A stretch of 64,000 nt of DNA from Bradyrhizobium ottawaense. GTDB lineage: Bacteria > Pseudomonadota > Alphaproteobacteria > Rhizobiales > Xanthobacteraceae. The stretch spans positions 7,141,001-7,205,000 of the forward strand of contig NZ_LT629693.1 in NCBI RefSeq assembly GCF_900099825.1, in the 5' to 3' direction. The translations under genes and the position numbers were made by a program. The notes beneath the pieces are model-generated. The model saw nothing but the letters and a program-made list of their open reading frames with translations. It was not told the DNA's origin and did not search any database. Each line of letters starts with the position of its first letter. Position 1 is the stretch's first letter. Shown here in pieces: positions 7,957 to 20,638 of the stretch.

Positions 7957-8616
7957 TCACTTCGGCTGCGGGACAATCCGCAAATACGGCTTCGGCGATT
8001 TCCAGCCGGCCGGATAGATCGTCTTGGCCTCGTCGTCGCTGACGGAGCCGGCGATGATGACGTCCTCGCCCTGTTTCCAGTCGGCGGGCGTCGCCACGCG
8101 ATGCTTGGCGGTCATCTGCAGGGAATCGATCACGCGCAGGATTTCCTGGAAATTGCGGCCGGTCGTCATCGGATAGACCAGCACCAGCTTGATCTTCTTG
8201 TCGGGCCCGATGATGAAGACGTTGCGGACGGTCATGTTGTCGGCGGCGGTGCGCGTCGCCGGGTCGCCCGAGGTGGAGGCGGGCAGCATGTCGTAGAGCT
8301 TCGACACGTTGTAATCGGTATCGCCGATCATCGGATAGTTCGGCGCAGCACCCTGCGTCTCCTTGATGTCCTCGGACCATTTCGAGTGCTTGTCGACGGG
8401 ATCGACGCTCAATCCCATCAGCTTGACGCCGCGCTTGTCGAATTCCGGCTTCAACTTCGCGAGAGCGCCGAGTTCGGTGGTGCAGACCGGGGTGAAGTCC
8501 TTCGGATGCGAGAACAACAGCGCCCAGCTATTGCCGATCCAGTCGTGGAATTTGATTTTGCCCTCGGTGGTCTGGGCTTCGAAATCAGGGGCGGTGGCGC
8601 CAATTTGGAGTGCCAT
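7957..8616 (-). CDS. 1-Cys peroxiredoxin (Prx6 type)
   Basis: A 219-residue cytosolic thiol peroxidase that reduces hydrogen peroxide and organic peroxides. The peroxidatic Cys45 lies in HPKDFTPVCTTELG, the PVCTTE form of the Prx6 subfamily. The long C-terminal dimerisation domain (IGPDKKIKLVLVYPMTTGRN onward) also fits. No resolving Cys is present, so an external thiol donor is needed. The start follows a weak purine-rich site; the 375-bp upstream gap is shared with a divergent gene and is the likely promoter region. Confidence 0.95.
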   Translation of the reverse strand: MALQIGATAPDFEAQTTEGKIKFHDWIGNSWALLFSHPKDFTPVCTTELGALAKLKPEFDKRGVKLMGLSVDPVDKHSKWSEDIKETQGAAPNYPMIGDTDYNVSKLYDMLPASTSGDPATRTAADNMTVRNVFIIGPDKKIKLVLVYPMTTGRNFQEILRVIDSLQMTAKHRVATPADWKQGEDVIIAGSVSDDEAKTIYPAGWKSPKPYLRIVPQPK

Positions 8617-8991
8617 GGTTTGACCTCATCTCATTCAGTTTACAGGGGAATTCGTCCTGGAAAGTATACGGGCTAGTAGAGGTTATGGGAACCCGTTCAC
8701 GTAAAAGGTGAAATCCTTCTCCGTGGGTGGGAACTCTTAGCATCTTCTTGTCGTCGGCGCCCCTGCGACGAAAACAACACATCGGGAATAAAAGCACTGT
8801 CCGCCCCGATATTGCCTTTTATAACCCGCATCACGGCCCGGCCGGATTGCCGGCTCGAACCGTGACCGAGTTCAAAGCGACTAATTGGCAACCATCTAAA
8901 AATCTCGGAATGCAAGTTTCGAATCGTTAACCACTCGTTTACGCCCGCATGGAAATGCTGGGTCTGAAAATGAAATTGAGAAGTGCAAACT
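8617..8991. other. Divergent intergenic region, no gene seen
   Basis: 375 bp between the peroxiredoxin gene (leftward) and the gene at 8992 (rightward). No reading frame with a plausible start site and family match is visible. It should contain both promoters. I looked for a GGAAC-CGTT general-stress (EcfG) promoter and found only a partial match near 8726, too weak to call. Confidence 0.5.
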
Positions 8992-9579
8992 ATGTCCGCC
9001 TTTAGTGCCAAGGCCACCGAAAAGTCCGCTGAAGCGTCCGGTGTGCTTCAACCGTCCTGCCGCAAGACCGCTGCCCACGCTCTGACCATCGTGCGCGATG
9101 GCGTGATCACCGGCGAGGGGCCCACCACCAGGGGCCGCATCCATTTTTCCCGCACGCTCGATGCCGACGACGCCGCCTGGTGCGCGCGCATCCTGACCGT
9201 GACCGAGGTCGAGCATCAGCCGGTGAGCCGCGCCGAAGTCGAGGCGCTGTTTGAAATTTCCGACGCTGCCGCCGAGCGCAACGACGACGGCCGTTTCGAC
9301 GATCTGCTCGCCAAGGCGGTCGCCCATCACACGGCGTCCGAGTCCGGCCTGCCGGTGCCGCCGCGCACGGTCGCGCTGTCGCCCGACACTGACATCGAGA
9401 GCTGGGCGCCCGCACAGGCCAACAAGATCGATACCAAGGTGCTGGAATGGCTCGCCGGCCAGATGCGCGGCAAGCGCCGCAGCCACCACACGCTGGCCGC
9501 GATGGTCGCGACCGTGGTCGGCGCCGCGGCCCTGCCGCTGGCGCAGTTGCCGCGCGTGCTCGATATGGGATTGATGTAA
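8992..9579 (+). CDS. Conserved hypothetical protein
   Basis: A 195-residue protein, not recognised as any enzyme. It is acidic in the middle and has a short basic patch (RGKRRSHH) before a hydrophobic C-terminal stretch (TLAAMVATVVGAAALPLAQL) that could be one membrane segment, so it may be tail-anchored. An Ala/Asp/Glu-rich region (ALFEISDAAAERNDDGRFDD) recalls the calcium-binding or tellurite-resistance-like helical proteins of rhizobia, but not enough to name it. ATG at 8992 is preferred to GTG at 8983. A strong terminator follows 31 bp after the stop. Confidence 0.75.
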   Translation: MSAFSAKATEKSAEASGVLQPSCRKTAAHALTIVRDGVITGEGPTTRGRIHFSRTLDADDAAWCARILTVTEVEHQPVSRAEVEALFEISDAAAERNDDGRFDDLLAKAVAHHTASESGLPVPPRTVALSPDTDIESWAPAQANKIDTKVLEWLAGQMRGKRRSHHTLAAMVATVVGAAALPLAQLPRVLDMGLM

Positions 9580-9610
9580 GTCTGGCATCCCCATTTTCCG
9601 GATTTCGAAA

Positions 9611-9640
9611 CGGCGGGGCATTCCCCGCCGTTTTTGTTTT
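9611..9640 (+). terminator. Rho-independent terminator
   Basis: An 8-bp perfect GC stem (cggcgggg/ccccgccg) with a 4-base loop is followed by a T-rich run (tttttgtttt), 31 bp downstream of the hypothetical gene ending at 9579. Confidence 0.9.
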
Positions 9641-10437
9641 TGGTCTCAACTGTCTTCCCCCGCGCATGCGGGGGATCCAGTACGCCTCGGCCTATCGTTC
9701 AAATTATCAGCGTCTCTGGAATACTGGATCATCCGCTTTCGCGGATGATGACAACTGAGCGTGTGTTCGCGTTCTCGCGGCGCTGATCGCCCGGAGTTTT
9801 GCATTTCGTTTGCCCTCTGGAAGAGAAGAGGGCGCAGGGAAGACCGGATGCGCGCTGCACCCGCGGTCTCGCGTGCGATTTGCATCAAAAAGTTTGCACA
9901 CGAGCATACAGGTTCAGCGGAGAACACCCGGCCTTCCCTGCGCAATGGCTTTACGGCTTATACGTAATCGTCCTGGTGACCGGCTTTCTTGCCACCATCG
10001 TCCGCTTCAGCTTTCGCTTCCGCCAACTTGACGCCAGCACCGGGGCGTCGGACCCAAACGATTTCACCGTACGCAAGGCCGCGCTCGTCAGTCGCGACCC
10101 TGCGTCCACCGCATCCCACCGCACGTCGTGACGATCGCGATCGCCCCTCTCGTCGGGTGAGACGGGCGGAGTTAGACGTCTGATTTGCCCGACGGGGCAA
10201 CGGAAATATTTTTACGCGAGGGGCTGGACAGACTTTTGGTGATTTGCCCGTCGGGTTGATTTGTCGCAGGTGCCGCGCGAAATTTTTCTTGCGCGGGAAG
10301 CGAAGCAGGGCGCCGTGCAAGTGGTCAGAGATCGTTTCCTATATCAGCTGAGCGATAGGTGGGCCGCTTCAGTCCAGGCCGTCGGTATCTCTCAATTTTT
10401 TGGATAGGCCAGATTGAGCTTTGGGATTGAGTGCAGG
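9641..10437. other. Long intergenic region of repeat-derived DNA, no gene called
   Basis: About 800 bp without a credible gene. The first 100 bp are a palindromic repeat (9651-9753). The rest contains short frames (for example at 9761-9967 and 9799-10131) that I recall as recurring, probably spurious ORFs in Bradyrhizobium intergenic repeats. It also has small palindromes around gcccgacgggg near 10190 and 10240. I treat it as decayed or dispersed repeat DNA. Confidence 0.55.
9651..9753. repeat. Palindromic intergenic repeat, family C
   Basis: It has two hairpins: ccccgc-gcat-gcgggg near 9657 and atcatccgc-tttc-gcggatgat near 9730. The flanking halves atccagta and tactggat are inverted. This is the hairpin-rich layout of dispersed rhizobial palindromic elements. 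Confidence 0.75.
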
Positions 10438-13614
<3,177 letters not shown>

Positions 13615-14067
13615 TTAGCTGATCGATTGCGCGAGGACCGCGGCTATCGAAGCTCTTCTTCCCGAGCATTACGGCCAAGGGAGCCGCTCCGAGTACTATC
13701 CGGGCTGATGCAAATTCGCGCCGGGGCGAAAAGTTCCGGCAGTTTTGCAATTTAGAAATAGGGTCAATCGCGACCGGGGGCTAACCGGAGGCAAATCCCG
13801 CCATATCGGTTGTTCCGCCGAAAGCGGAAGCGAGTTCAACGGGTTCGCGGCATCCCGGCCAGCCTTCGCGGCGCAATGGTATCGCCGCCGCGCGGCCTGT
13901 TTGGCGCAGATGGCGCAAATACGGTGCGTAGGGTGAGCAAAACGCGCGCTTGCACCGTGCCGACCATCTATCGATCAATGTCTTCGAATGGTGGGCACGC
14001 TACGCTTTGCCCACCCTACGATGTGTTGGTGAAGCCGAGCCGCGTCGCGGCCTGATCGCGACCGCGG
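13615..14067. other. Intergenic region with one palindromic repeat
   Basis: 453 bp between the kinase gene and the phosphatase-family gene, both leftward. Apart from the family-B repeat at 13927-14020 I see no gene, RNA or clear terminator. The right half of the kinase promoter should lie at 13615-13760. Confidence 0.5.
13927..14020. repeat. Palindromic intergenic repeat, family B, copy 2
   Basis: It starts cgtagggtgagcaaaa and ends ctttgcccaccctacg, with an inner gtgggcacg segment. It is a diverged copy of the element at 7847-7941. Confidence 0.8.
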
Positions 14068-15903
14068 TTACTTCCCCGCGGTTTTCTTGTTTTCTTCCGC
14101 TTCTAGCCCGAGGGTGCGGCCCGGGAATCCTGCGGTGTCGAAATAGCGCTGGGTGCCGACGCGCTGGAAATTCAGCACGGTACGCAGCCCGTTCGCCGCG
14201 GGCTTCGACTTCACGGTGCCGGCATAGGCCTGCGGCGTCGCGCCGTTCGGCATCGCTTCGGTCATGACGCGGCCGACCAGCGGGCCCTTCGGCTTTTGCG
14301 TCAGGCCCATGACTTTTGCGGCGGTGGCGCCGACATCCGCATTGCTGACGGGGAGGGCATCGACATAACCCGACTTGAAGTCGGGCCCGATCGCGGCGGT
14401 GAAGTTCAGCGTGTCGCCGCGGCTGAAGCTGCCATGCATGCCCTGGCCCTGGCGCAGCACGGTATCCGCCACCTGCACCGAGCAGTTGGTCGGCTCCTCG
14501 CAGCCCGACGACCACGAGCGGAAATTGACCACGATCGACGGCTGCGGCGTCACCGCCTTGCCGATCAGGCCGAGTTGCGACATCGGCAACGTGCCGGGGA
14601 AACGCCCGAGATCGTCGTTGACGAAAATGCCGCTGACATAGTCCTGCTCCAGCAGCGCCTTGATGGTGCGGTCCACCAGCTTGCGGTCCTTGCCGGGAAT
14701 GTAGACGAGGTCCGATCCGCCGTTGGTGGCGATCACGACCTCGGGCTTTGTCGGATCCTTGCCGAGCACGCCGTTGCCGGCCTTGGGGTGGGCGTCAGCG
14801 GCGACCGCCGCATTCTTGTCGTTGGGGTCGAACAGCGGAAGGTTCAGCGCCTTCGCCAGATCGATGGCGAGGAAGCCCATGGGCAGGAAATCCTTTGGCG
14901 TATCGGCGTAGGAAATCTTCGCCGACGGGCTGGTCTTGCTCTCCTTCGAAATCGTCGAGAAGCCGTGATCGGAGGAGATCATGATATTGGTCGAGGCACT
15001 GAGCCCGAGTTCGTCCAGCGCCTTGCGCAATTGCGCGAGGTTGTCGTCGGCATTCTTGATGCCGGCCATCGAGGTCGGGCCGTTGATCCCGGGCGTCGTA
15101 CTGTTGAGGCTGTCGCCGGTATTGTGCTGGCTGCCGTCGGGATCGCGCGACCAGAACACCAGCACGAACGGCTTGCTGCGCGCCTTGAACATCGGCAGCA
15201 CGACCTTGGCCGCGACGTCGGCCATGTAGGCCTGCTGCGCGACATTGGCTGACGTGGTGCCCGGCGTCTTGGCGTCGCCGGCCTTGCCGTTGTCGCCGCG
15301 CCCGGGCGTCGCCACCGGCAGGTTGGCCTTGGTCAGGGCGTCCTTCATTTCGTCGGACAGCGGCACGCCGTTCTTGCCGCCGGTGGAATCGTCGATCACG
15401 ATGGTGGTCTTGCCACGGTCAGCGTGGTCGAACTGCAGGGTAGGGCCGAGCTTGCCGATCGCGGCGGTGGAGAAGCCTTGCGCCCGCGCCATCTTCAGCA
15501 GGGTTTCCTCGTTCAGATAGTCGCCGCTGAAATGCTCGTCGATGTCGCCGAGCACGGCGTCATTCTCGATGAAGGGAACGACGGTGTCGCCGGCGGGCAC
15601 CGACGTGTAGCCGGTAAAGATGGTGTTTGAGAACACGCCGGTATCGCCGAGGTAATGGCCGGTCGCCATCGCCGAGCCGTTCGCCATGGTGAAGGTCGGA
15701 AACAGCGAGTGCGAATTCTTGAAGTGGACGCCCTTGTCGCGAACCTCGGCCATCGCGGGTGCGGTCTGCGGCGTCACGATCCGTCCGCGCAAGCCGTCCG
15801 GCACGAACAGGATCAGGTTACGCGGTGCGGCATTTTGCGCCGACGCGGCAGTTGCGGTGAGCGCGATCAGGCTGGCGGACAGCAACACGGTTGTGCGGCG
15901 CAT
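14068..15903 (-). CDS. Secreted alkaline phosphatase superfamily protein (nucleotide pyrophosphatase/phosphodiesterase-like)
   Basis: A 611-residue exported protein. The start at 15903 is chosen because GGGGAG lies just upstream and it begins a signal peptide (MRRTTVLLSASLIALTATAA, cleavage near ASAQ); the frame stays open further upstream. The mature part opens with NLILFVPDGLRG, where the Asp is a metal ligand, and has NSHSLFPTFTMANGSAMATG with the candidate Thr nucleophile. Later metal-site blocks are SSDHGFS and VFWSRDPDGSQHN. These fit the type I phosphodiesterase branch of the superfamily. It hydrolyses phosphate mono- or diesters in the periplasm or outside; the substrate is unknown. 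Confidence 0.85.
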   Translation of the reverse strand: MRRTTVLLSASLIALTATAASAQNAAPRNLILFVPDGLRGRIVTPQTAPAMAEVRDKGVHFKNSHSLFPTFTMANGSAMATGHYLGDTGVFSNTIFTGYTSVPAGDTVVPFIENDAVLGDIDEHFSGDYLNEETLLKMARAQGFSTAAIGKLGPTLQFDHADRGKTTIVIDDSTGGKNGVPLSDEMKDALTKANLPVATPGRGDNGKAGDAKTPGTTSANVAQQAYMADVAAKVVLPMFKARSKPFVLVFWSRDPDGSQHNTGDSLNSTTPGINGPTSMAGIKNADDNLAQLRKALDELGLSASTNIMISSDHGFSTISKESKTSPSAKISYADTPKDFLPMGFLAIDLAKALNLPLFDPNDKNAAVAADAHPKAGNGVLGKDPTKPEVVIATNGGSDLVYIPGKDRKLVDRTIKALLEQDYVSGIFVNDDLGRFPGTLPMSQLGLIGKAVTPQPSIVVNFRSWSSGCEEPTNCSVQVADTVLRQGQGMHGSFSRGDTLNFTAAIGPDFKSGYVDALPVSNADVGATAAKVMGLTQKPKGPLVGRVMTEAMPNGATPQAYAGTVKSKPAANGLRTVLNFQRVGTQRYFDTAGFPGRTLGLEAEENKKTAGK

Positions 15904-16075
15904 CAGGTTCTCCCCATCAGAAGCAATTGCGGCGATCTGCCGTTGCCTCCGTTTAGTTTTGCTCTGCGACAGATTTGTTACAGGTAAGCCGTCGCGGTCA
16001 ACGGGCTTTTGACGTCCAGATGCGTTTCGGCGCAGGACCGCCGGTTTAGAGCCATTTCGTCGCCAGTCTTCGCGT

Positions 16076-19000
16076 TCACGGCGAAGGCTGGGGCGATACC
16101 GTCGGCGTCGCGCGGGATGACGGCTGGACGGCCGCACGGCCGTAGCGCGCGTAGAGTGCAGGAAGGATGGCCAGCGTCAGCAGCGTCGCGCTGATCAGGC
16201 CGCCGATCACGACGGTGGCGAGCGGCTTTTGCACCTCGGCCCCCGTTCCCGTGGCAAATGCCATCGGCACGAAGCCCAACGCGGCGACCAGCGCGGTCAT
16301 CACGACCGGACGAAACCGGGTGAGGGCGCCATTCTCGATCGCCAAGGCAAGCGGCATCCCGCTCTGGCGGAGCTGTCGGATGTAGCTCAGCATCACCAGC
16401 CCGTTCAGGACGGCGACGCCTGACAGCGCGATGAAGCCGACCGCCGCCGAAATCGAAAACGGCATGCCACGAAGCCAAAGCGCAAAAATGCCGCCCGTGA
16501 GTGCCAGCGGCACCACGCTGAACACCAGGAGCGCGTCGCGCGCCGAACCCATCGCTGCCAGCAACAGCAGAAAAATCATCGCAAAGCAGGCGGGAACGAC
16601 GATCGCCAGTTTTTGCGGGGCGGCCGCCAGGTTCTCGGACTGTCCGCCCCAGGTCATCCAGTATCCAGGCGGCAGGCGAACGCCCTGTTTGACGCGCGTT
16701 TGCGCCTCCTCGACCACCGAGCCGAGGTCGCGCCCGCGCACATTGGCGGATACGACGATGCGGCGCTTGCCGTTCTCGCGGCTGATCTGGTTCGGGCCTT
16801 CGCTGAACGAAAACCGGGCGACGCGGTTGAGCGAAAGGCTTTGCACCGGCGAATTCGGCGTTGCCCGGGGAAGCGCCACGGGCAGGTTGCCGAGCGCCTC
16901 GAGGTCGGAGCGCACGCTTTCCGGCAACCGCACGACAATGTCGAAGCTGCGGTCGCCCTCGAACACCACGCCGGCCTCCTCGCCGCCGACCGCGGCGCCG
17001 ATCACCTCCTGCACCGTCGATACGCTGAGGCCGCGCCGCGCAATCGCCGACTTGTCGACCTTGATCTCCAGCACCGGGAGGCCGCCCGCCTGTTCGACCT
17101 TGACGTCGGTGGCTCCGCGCACGTCGCGAAGCGCCGCCGCGACCTCGTTAGCTGCTTTCAGCATCGGCTCGAATTCGTCGCCAAACACCTTGACGGCGAT
17201 GTCGCCGCGCACCCCGGCCAGCAGCTCGTTGAAGCGCATCTGGATCGGCTGGGTGAATTCATAGACATTGCCGGGGAGCCGGTTGACGGCCGCGGCGATC
17301 CGCTCGATCAGCGCGTCCTTGGTGAGCGATGGATCGGGCCACTGATCGCGCGGCCTTGGGATAATGAAGGTGTCGGACGCGTTCGGCGGCATCGGATCGC
17401 TTGCCATCTCCGCCGTGCCGGTCTTGGAGAACACGAAGGCGACCTCGGGAAAGCGACTGACGGTTTTCTCGACGGCGAGTTGCATGGCCTGCGACTGCGA
17501 CAGCGCGGTGCTCGGAATCCGCAGCGCGTGCATCGCGATGTTCTTCTCGTCGAGCGTCGGGATGAATTCCTGGCCGAGGCGCGTGAAGCCGAACAGGGCG
17601 GTGGCAAACAACACGACCGCGGTGGCAAGGACCGGCGCGGGCGAGACGATCGCATGATGCAGCAGCGGCCGGTACAGCCCCTTCAGCCGCGCAACGATCC
17701 GGTTCTCGCCTTCCTGGACGCGGCCGCCGATGGCGAGCGCGATCAGCGCGGGAACGTAGGTCAGCGACAGCACGAACGCCGAGGCCAGCGCCAGGATCAC
17801 GGTCAGCGCCATCGGTTCGAACATTTTTCCTTCGACGCCGGTAAAGGTCAGGAGCGGCACGTAGACCAGCAGGATGATGGCTTGCCCGTAAAGGCTCGGC
17901 CGGATCATCTCGACGGTCGAAGCCCGCACCGTGGCGAGGCGTTCCTCGCGCGTCAGGATACGGCCGAGCTCGTGCTGCCGTTCGGCGAGATGGCGCAGGC
18001 TGTTTTCGGTGATGATCACGGCGCCGTCGACGATCAGGCCGAAATCGAGCGCGCCGAGGCTCATCAGATTGGCGCTGATGTGACCGCGCCACATCCCGAT
18101 CGCGGTCATCAGCATCGCGAGCGGAATCACCAGGGCCGTGATCAGCGCTGCGCGGAAATTTCCGAGCAAAGCGAACAGCACGGCGATCACCAGCAGGGCG
18201 CCTTCGGCCAGATTGCGCGTCACCGTGCCGATGGTGGCGTCGACCAGCTGGGTGCGGTCGAGGACCGGCTTGACCTCGATCCCCGGCGGCAATGACGGCG
18301 CGATCGCGCGCAGGCGGGCGTCGACATCAGAGGAAACCGTACGGCTGTTGGCGCCGATCAGCATCAGCGCGGTGCCGACGACGACCTCGCGCCCGTTCTC
18401 GCTGGCGCTGCCGGTGCGGGTCTCGCCGCCGATCGAAACGGTGGCGAGGTCCCGGATCCGGACCGGTACGCCGCCGCGGGTGGAGACGACGACGGCGCCG
18501 AGTTCCTCGATGCTCTCGATGCGGCCGCCGGAGCGCACCACGATGCCTTCGCCGTTGCGCTCGATATAGCGCGCGCCGCGGCTGACATTGTTGCCTTCGA
18601 TGGCTTTTGCCACGTCCGCAAAGGTCAAGCCCAGCGCAATCAGCTTCGCCGCATCGGGATTGACCTGGTACTGCTTGAGATAGCCGCCGATCGAATCGAC
18701 GCCGGCAACGCCCGGCACCATCCTGATTTGCGGTTTCAGGATCCAGTCCTGCACGGTGCGCAGATAGGCGTTCTTTTCGATGTCGCTTGCGAGCAGCGCG
18801 CCCTCGGGCGTCAGAAAACGGCCGTCGCCTTGCAGGCCCGGCGCACCGTCCGATGCGGCCCCGGTGCCGGAGAAATGCACCGTCCACATGTAGATTTCGC
18901 CAAGACCGGTCGAGGTCGGGCCGACGCGCGGCTCGATGCCCTGCGGCAGACGGCCGCGAACCTCGGTCAGCCGCTCGGCAACCTGCTGGCGCGCGAAATA

Positions 19001-19309
19001 GATGTCGGTGGCTTCGCTGAACACCGCCGTAACCTGCGAAAATCCGTTGCGCGACAGCGAGCGGGTGCTTTCCAGACCGGGGGCGCCGGCCAGCGCCGTT
19101 TCGATCGGAAAGGTGATCTGCTTCTCGATCTCCGCAGGCGACAGGGCGGGCGCGGTGGTGTTGATCTGCACCTGCTTGTTGGTGATGTCGGGCACCGCGT
19201 CGATCGGCAGCATGGTGAGCGCCCAGCCGCCGAGCATCATGACGACGGCGCCGAGGGCTATGACGGCCCAGCGGCGCCGGATCGAAAGGTCGACGATCCA
19301 TTCAATCAT
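16076..19309 (-). CDS. Heavy-metal efflux RND permease (CusA/CzcA family)
   Basis: A 1077-residue inner-membrane proton/metal antiporter, the pump of a tripartite metal exporter. The signature GALDFGLIVDGAVIITEN in the fourth membrane segment is that of the heavy-metal RND branch; MLPIDAVPDITNKQVQINT and FSEATDIYFARQQVAERL are also typical. The start at 19309 has GGAG 8 bases upstream and overlaps the adaptor stop by 8 bp, so the two are translationally linked. Which metal it exports cannot be decided; the ordering resembles Czc (Co/Zn/Cd) more than Cus. No outer-membrane channel gene is present in the window. Confidence 0.93.
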   Translation of the reverse strand: MIEWIVDLSIRRRWAVIALGAVVMMLGGWALTMLPIDAVPDITNKQVQINTTAPALSPAEIEKQITFPIETALAGAPGLESTRSLSRNGFSQVTAVFSEATDIYFARQQVAERLTEVRGRLPQGIEPRVGPTSTGLGEIYMWTVHFSGTGAASDGAPGLQGDGRFLTPEGALLASDIEKNAYLRTVQDWILKPQIRMVPGVAGVDSIGGYLKQYQVNPDAAKLIALGLTFADVAKAIEGNNVSRGARYIERNGEGIVVRSGGRIESIEELGAVVVSTRGGVPVRIRDLATVSIGGETRTGSASENGREVVVGTALMLIGANSRTVSSDVDARLRAIAPSLPPGIEVKPVLDRTQLVDATIGTVTRNLAEGALLVIAVLFALLGNFRAALITALVIPLAMLMTAIGMWRGHISANLMSLGALDFGLIVDGAVIITENSLRHLAERQHELGRILTREERLATVRASTVEMIRPSLYGQAIILLVYVPLLTFTGVEGKMFEPMALTVILALASAFVLSLTYVPALIALAIGGRVQEGENRIVARLKGLYRPLLHHAIVSPAPVLATAVVLFATALFGFTRLGQEFIPTLDEKNIAMHALRIPSTALSQSQAMQLAVEKTVSRFPEVAFVFSKTGTAEMASDPMPPNASDTFIIPRPRDQWPDPSLTKDALIERIAAAVNRLPGNVYEFTQPIQMRFNELLAGVRGDIAVKVFGDEFEPMLKAANEVAAALRDVRGATDVKVEQAGGLPVLEIKVDKSAIARRGLSVSTVQEVIGAAVGGEEAGVVFEGDRSFDIVVRLPESVRSDLEALGNLPVALPRATPNSPVQSLSLNRVARFSFSEGPNQISRENGKRRIVVSANVRGRDLGSVVEEAQTRVKQGVRLPPGYWMTWGGQSENLAAAPQKLAIVVPACFAMIFLLLLAAMGSARDALLVFSVVPLALTGGIFALWLRGMPFSISAAVGFIALSGVAVLNGLVMLSYIRQLRQSGMPLALAIENGALTRFRPVVMTALVAALGFVPMAFATGTGAEVQKPLATVVIGGLISATLLTLAILPALYARYGRAAVQPSSRATPTVSPQPSP

Positions 19310-20525
19310 GACCGTGCTCCGCATCGGCTTTTTCAAGCTCGGCCTTCAGCGTGAAACTGTTGGCGACTGCGATGGTCTCGCCGGCCGCGAGGCCGCCAAG
19401 GATTTCGACGTCATCGTCGTCCTCGCGGCCGGTCCGCACCGATCGGGCCTCGAAGCCGGCGGCGTCGCGCACGAACAGCGTGGGCTTTCCCTTGACGATC
19501 TGCAGCGCGGTCCGGGGAACCAGCAGTTTCGAAGGTTCGCTTGCGAGCGGGACTTCGGCGGTAATGAAAGTGCCCGGCTTCCAGCGATGGTCGGTGTTGG
19601 GCATGGTCGCGATGACGCGGGCGTTGCGGGTTTCGCGGTCGAGCAGGGGGCTGACAAAGATCACCTGCGCACGCGCCTCATCGCCGGTGCCGATGGCGCG
19701 CACCGTGATCGGCCCGCCTTCGCGCACCGCGGCGATGTCCTCGGGCGAAACCGCAAGATCGACCCAGACGTCGTCGAGATTGACAATGACGAACAGCTCG
19801 CTCTCCTGGCCTTCGCGCCCAATCAGCCCGCCGAGATCGACCCGGCGCTCCGAGACGCGGCCCGAGATCGGCGCGCGCAGGAATTGCTTGTGCAGGGTTT
19901 CCTGCGGCTGGTTCGGCAGGTCGGCGATTTCGCTTTCCGACAGGCCGAGTGCGAACAGCTTCTGCCTGGAGCCGTCGAGCTTGATCTGCGCGTCATTGGC
20001 GGTGAGACGGGTGCGGAGAAAGTCGTTTTCCGAAACCGTCCGGGTTTCGGCAAGCGTCTTCTGCCGGCCATAGAGGGTTTGCTGCAGGTCGTTGGTCAGC
20101 CGTGCGGCGAGATACTCGCTCTTGGCATCGGCGACTTCGCGGCTCTCGATCACGGCGACGATCTCGCCTTTCTCGACGCTGTCGCCGAGGCGCTTGCGCA
20201 ACTCGGCCACCGTTGCCAGCACGCGCACCGATACCCGGCCGATATGGTCGGCATCGGGAACCAGCGAACCCGGCGCCAGGAAGTGACGCTTGAGCGCCCC
20301 GCCGGCGACGCGCGCCAGCGCAATGCCAGCATCCCGGATCTGGTCGTCGCCAAGATCGACCCGCTCGGGGCCGTGATGCGCGCTCTCGGCTTTTGACGGA
20401 GCCGCGATTGCGGCGTCCGGTGGCTTGAGTTCGAACGACAACGGCCATCCGCTCCAAAAGGCGGCGGCGACAATGAGGGTGATGCCGACAAAAATGCCGG
20501 CGAGGAAGACGATAATCCGTTTCAT
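19302..20525 (-). CDS. Periplasmic adaptor subunit of the metal RND pump (CusB/CzcB type)
   Basis: A 407-residue membrane fusion protein with one N-terminal membrane anchor (MKRIIVFLAGIFVGITLIVA). Coiled-coil and barrel segments (VAVIESREVADAKSEYLAAR, ISGRVSERRVDLGGLIG) follow. It bridges the RND permease to an outer-membrane channel. The C-terminal HGHD gives a short His/Asp tail. The start at 20525 removes nine upstream residues and begins the anchor. It lies 113 bp downstream of a small His-containing protein gene and overlaps the permease gene by 8 bp, so the three probably form an operon. Confidence 0.92.
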   Translation of the reverse strand: MKRIIVFLAGIFVGITLIVAAAFWSGWPLSFELKPPDAAIAAPSKAESAHHGPERVDLGDDQIRDAGIALARVAGGALKRHFLAPGSLVPDADHIGRVSVRVLATVAELRKRLGDSVEKGEIVAVIESREVADAKSEYLAARLTNDLQQTLYGRQKTLAETRTVSENDFLRTRLTANDAQIKLDGSRQKLFALGLSESEIADLPNQPQETLHKQFLRAPISGRVSERRVDLGGLIGREGQESELFVIVNLDDVWVDLAVSPEDIAAVREGGPITVRAIGTGDEARAQVIFVSPLLDRETRNARVIATMPNTDHRWKPGTFITAEVPLASEPSKLLVPRTALQIVKGKPTLFVRDAAGFEARSVRTGREDDDDVEILGGLAAGETIAVANSFTLKAELEKADAEHGHD

Positions 20526-20638
20526 GTGCGCTTTCCCGCAAGCCGCCGGCAAACGCCCGCGACTGCTGCGACATCGATATGTGCGAGGGAGGTCCGCCGC
20601 CCGCGGGCAGCGTGACCGAGGCGGTCAGTTCGACCGGA

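Noticed and set aside
8726..8752. An EcfG-type stress promoter ahead of the gene at 8992
   Set aside because: The GGAAC element is followed at 17 bases by CGTC rather than CGTT, and no second copy supports it.
9799..10131. Short plus-strand frames in the intergenic region
   Set aside because: They resemble recurring spurious ORFs in dispersed Bradyrhizobium repeats, with no ribosome-binding site.
16613..18295. A 560-residue open frame antisense to the metal RND permease
   Set aside because: Shadow of the conserved RND coding frame.
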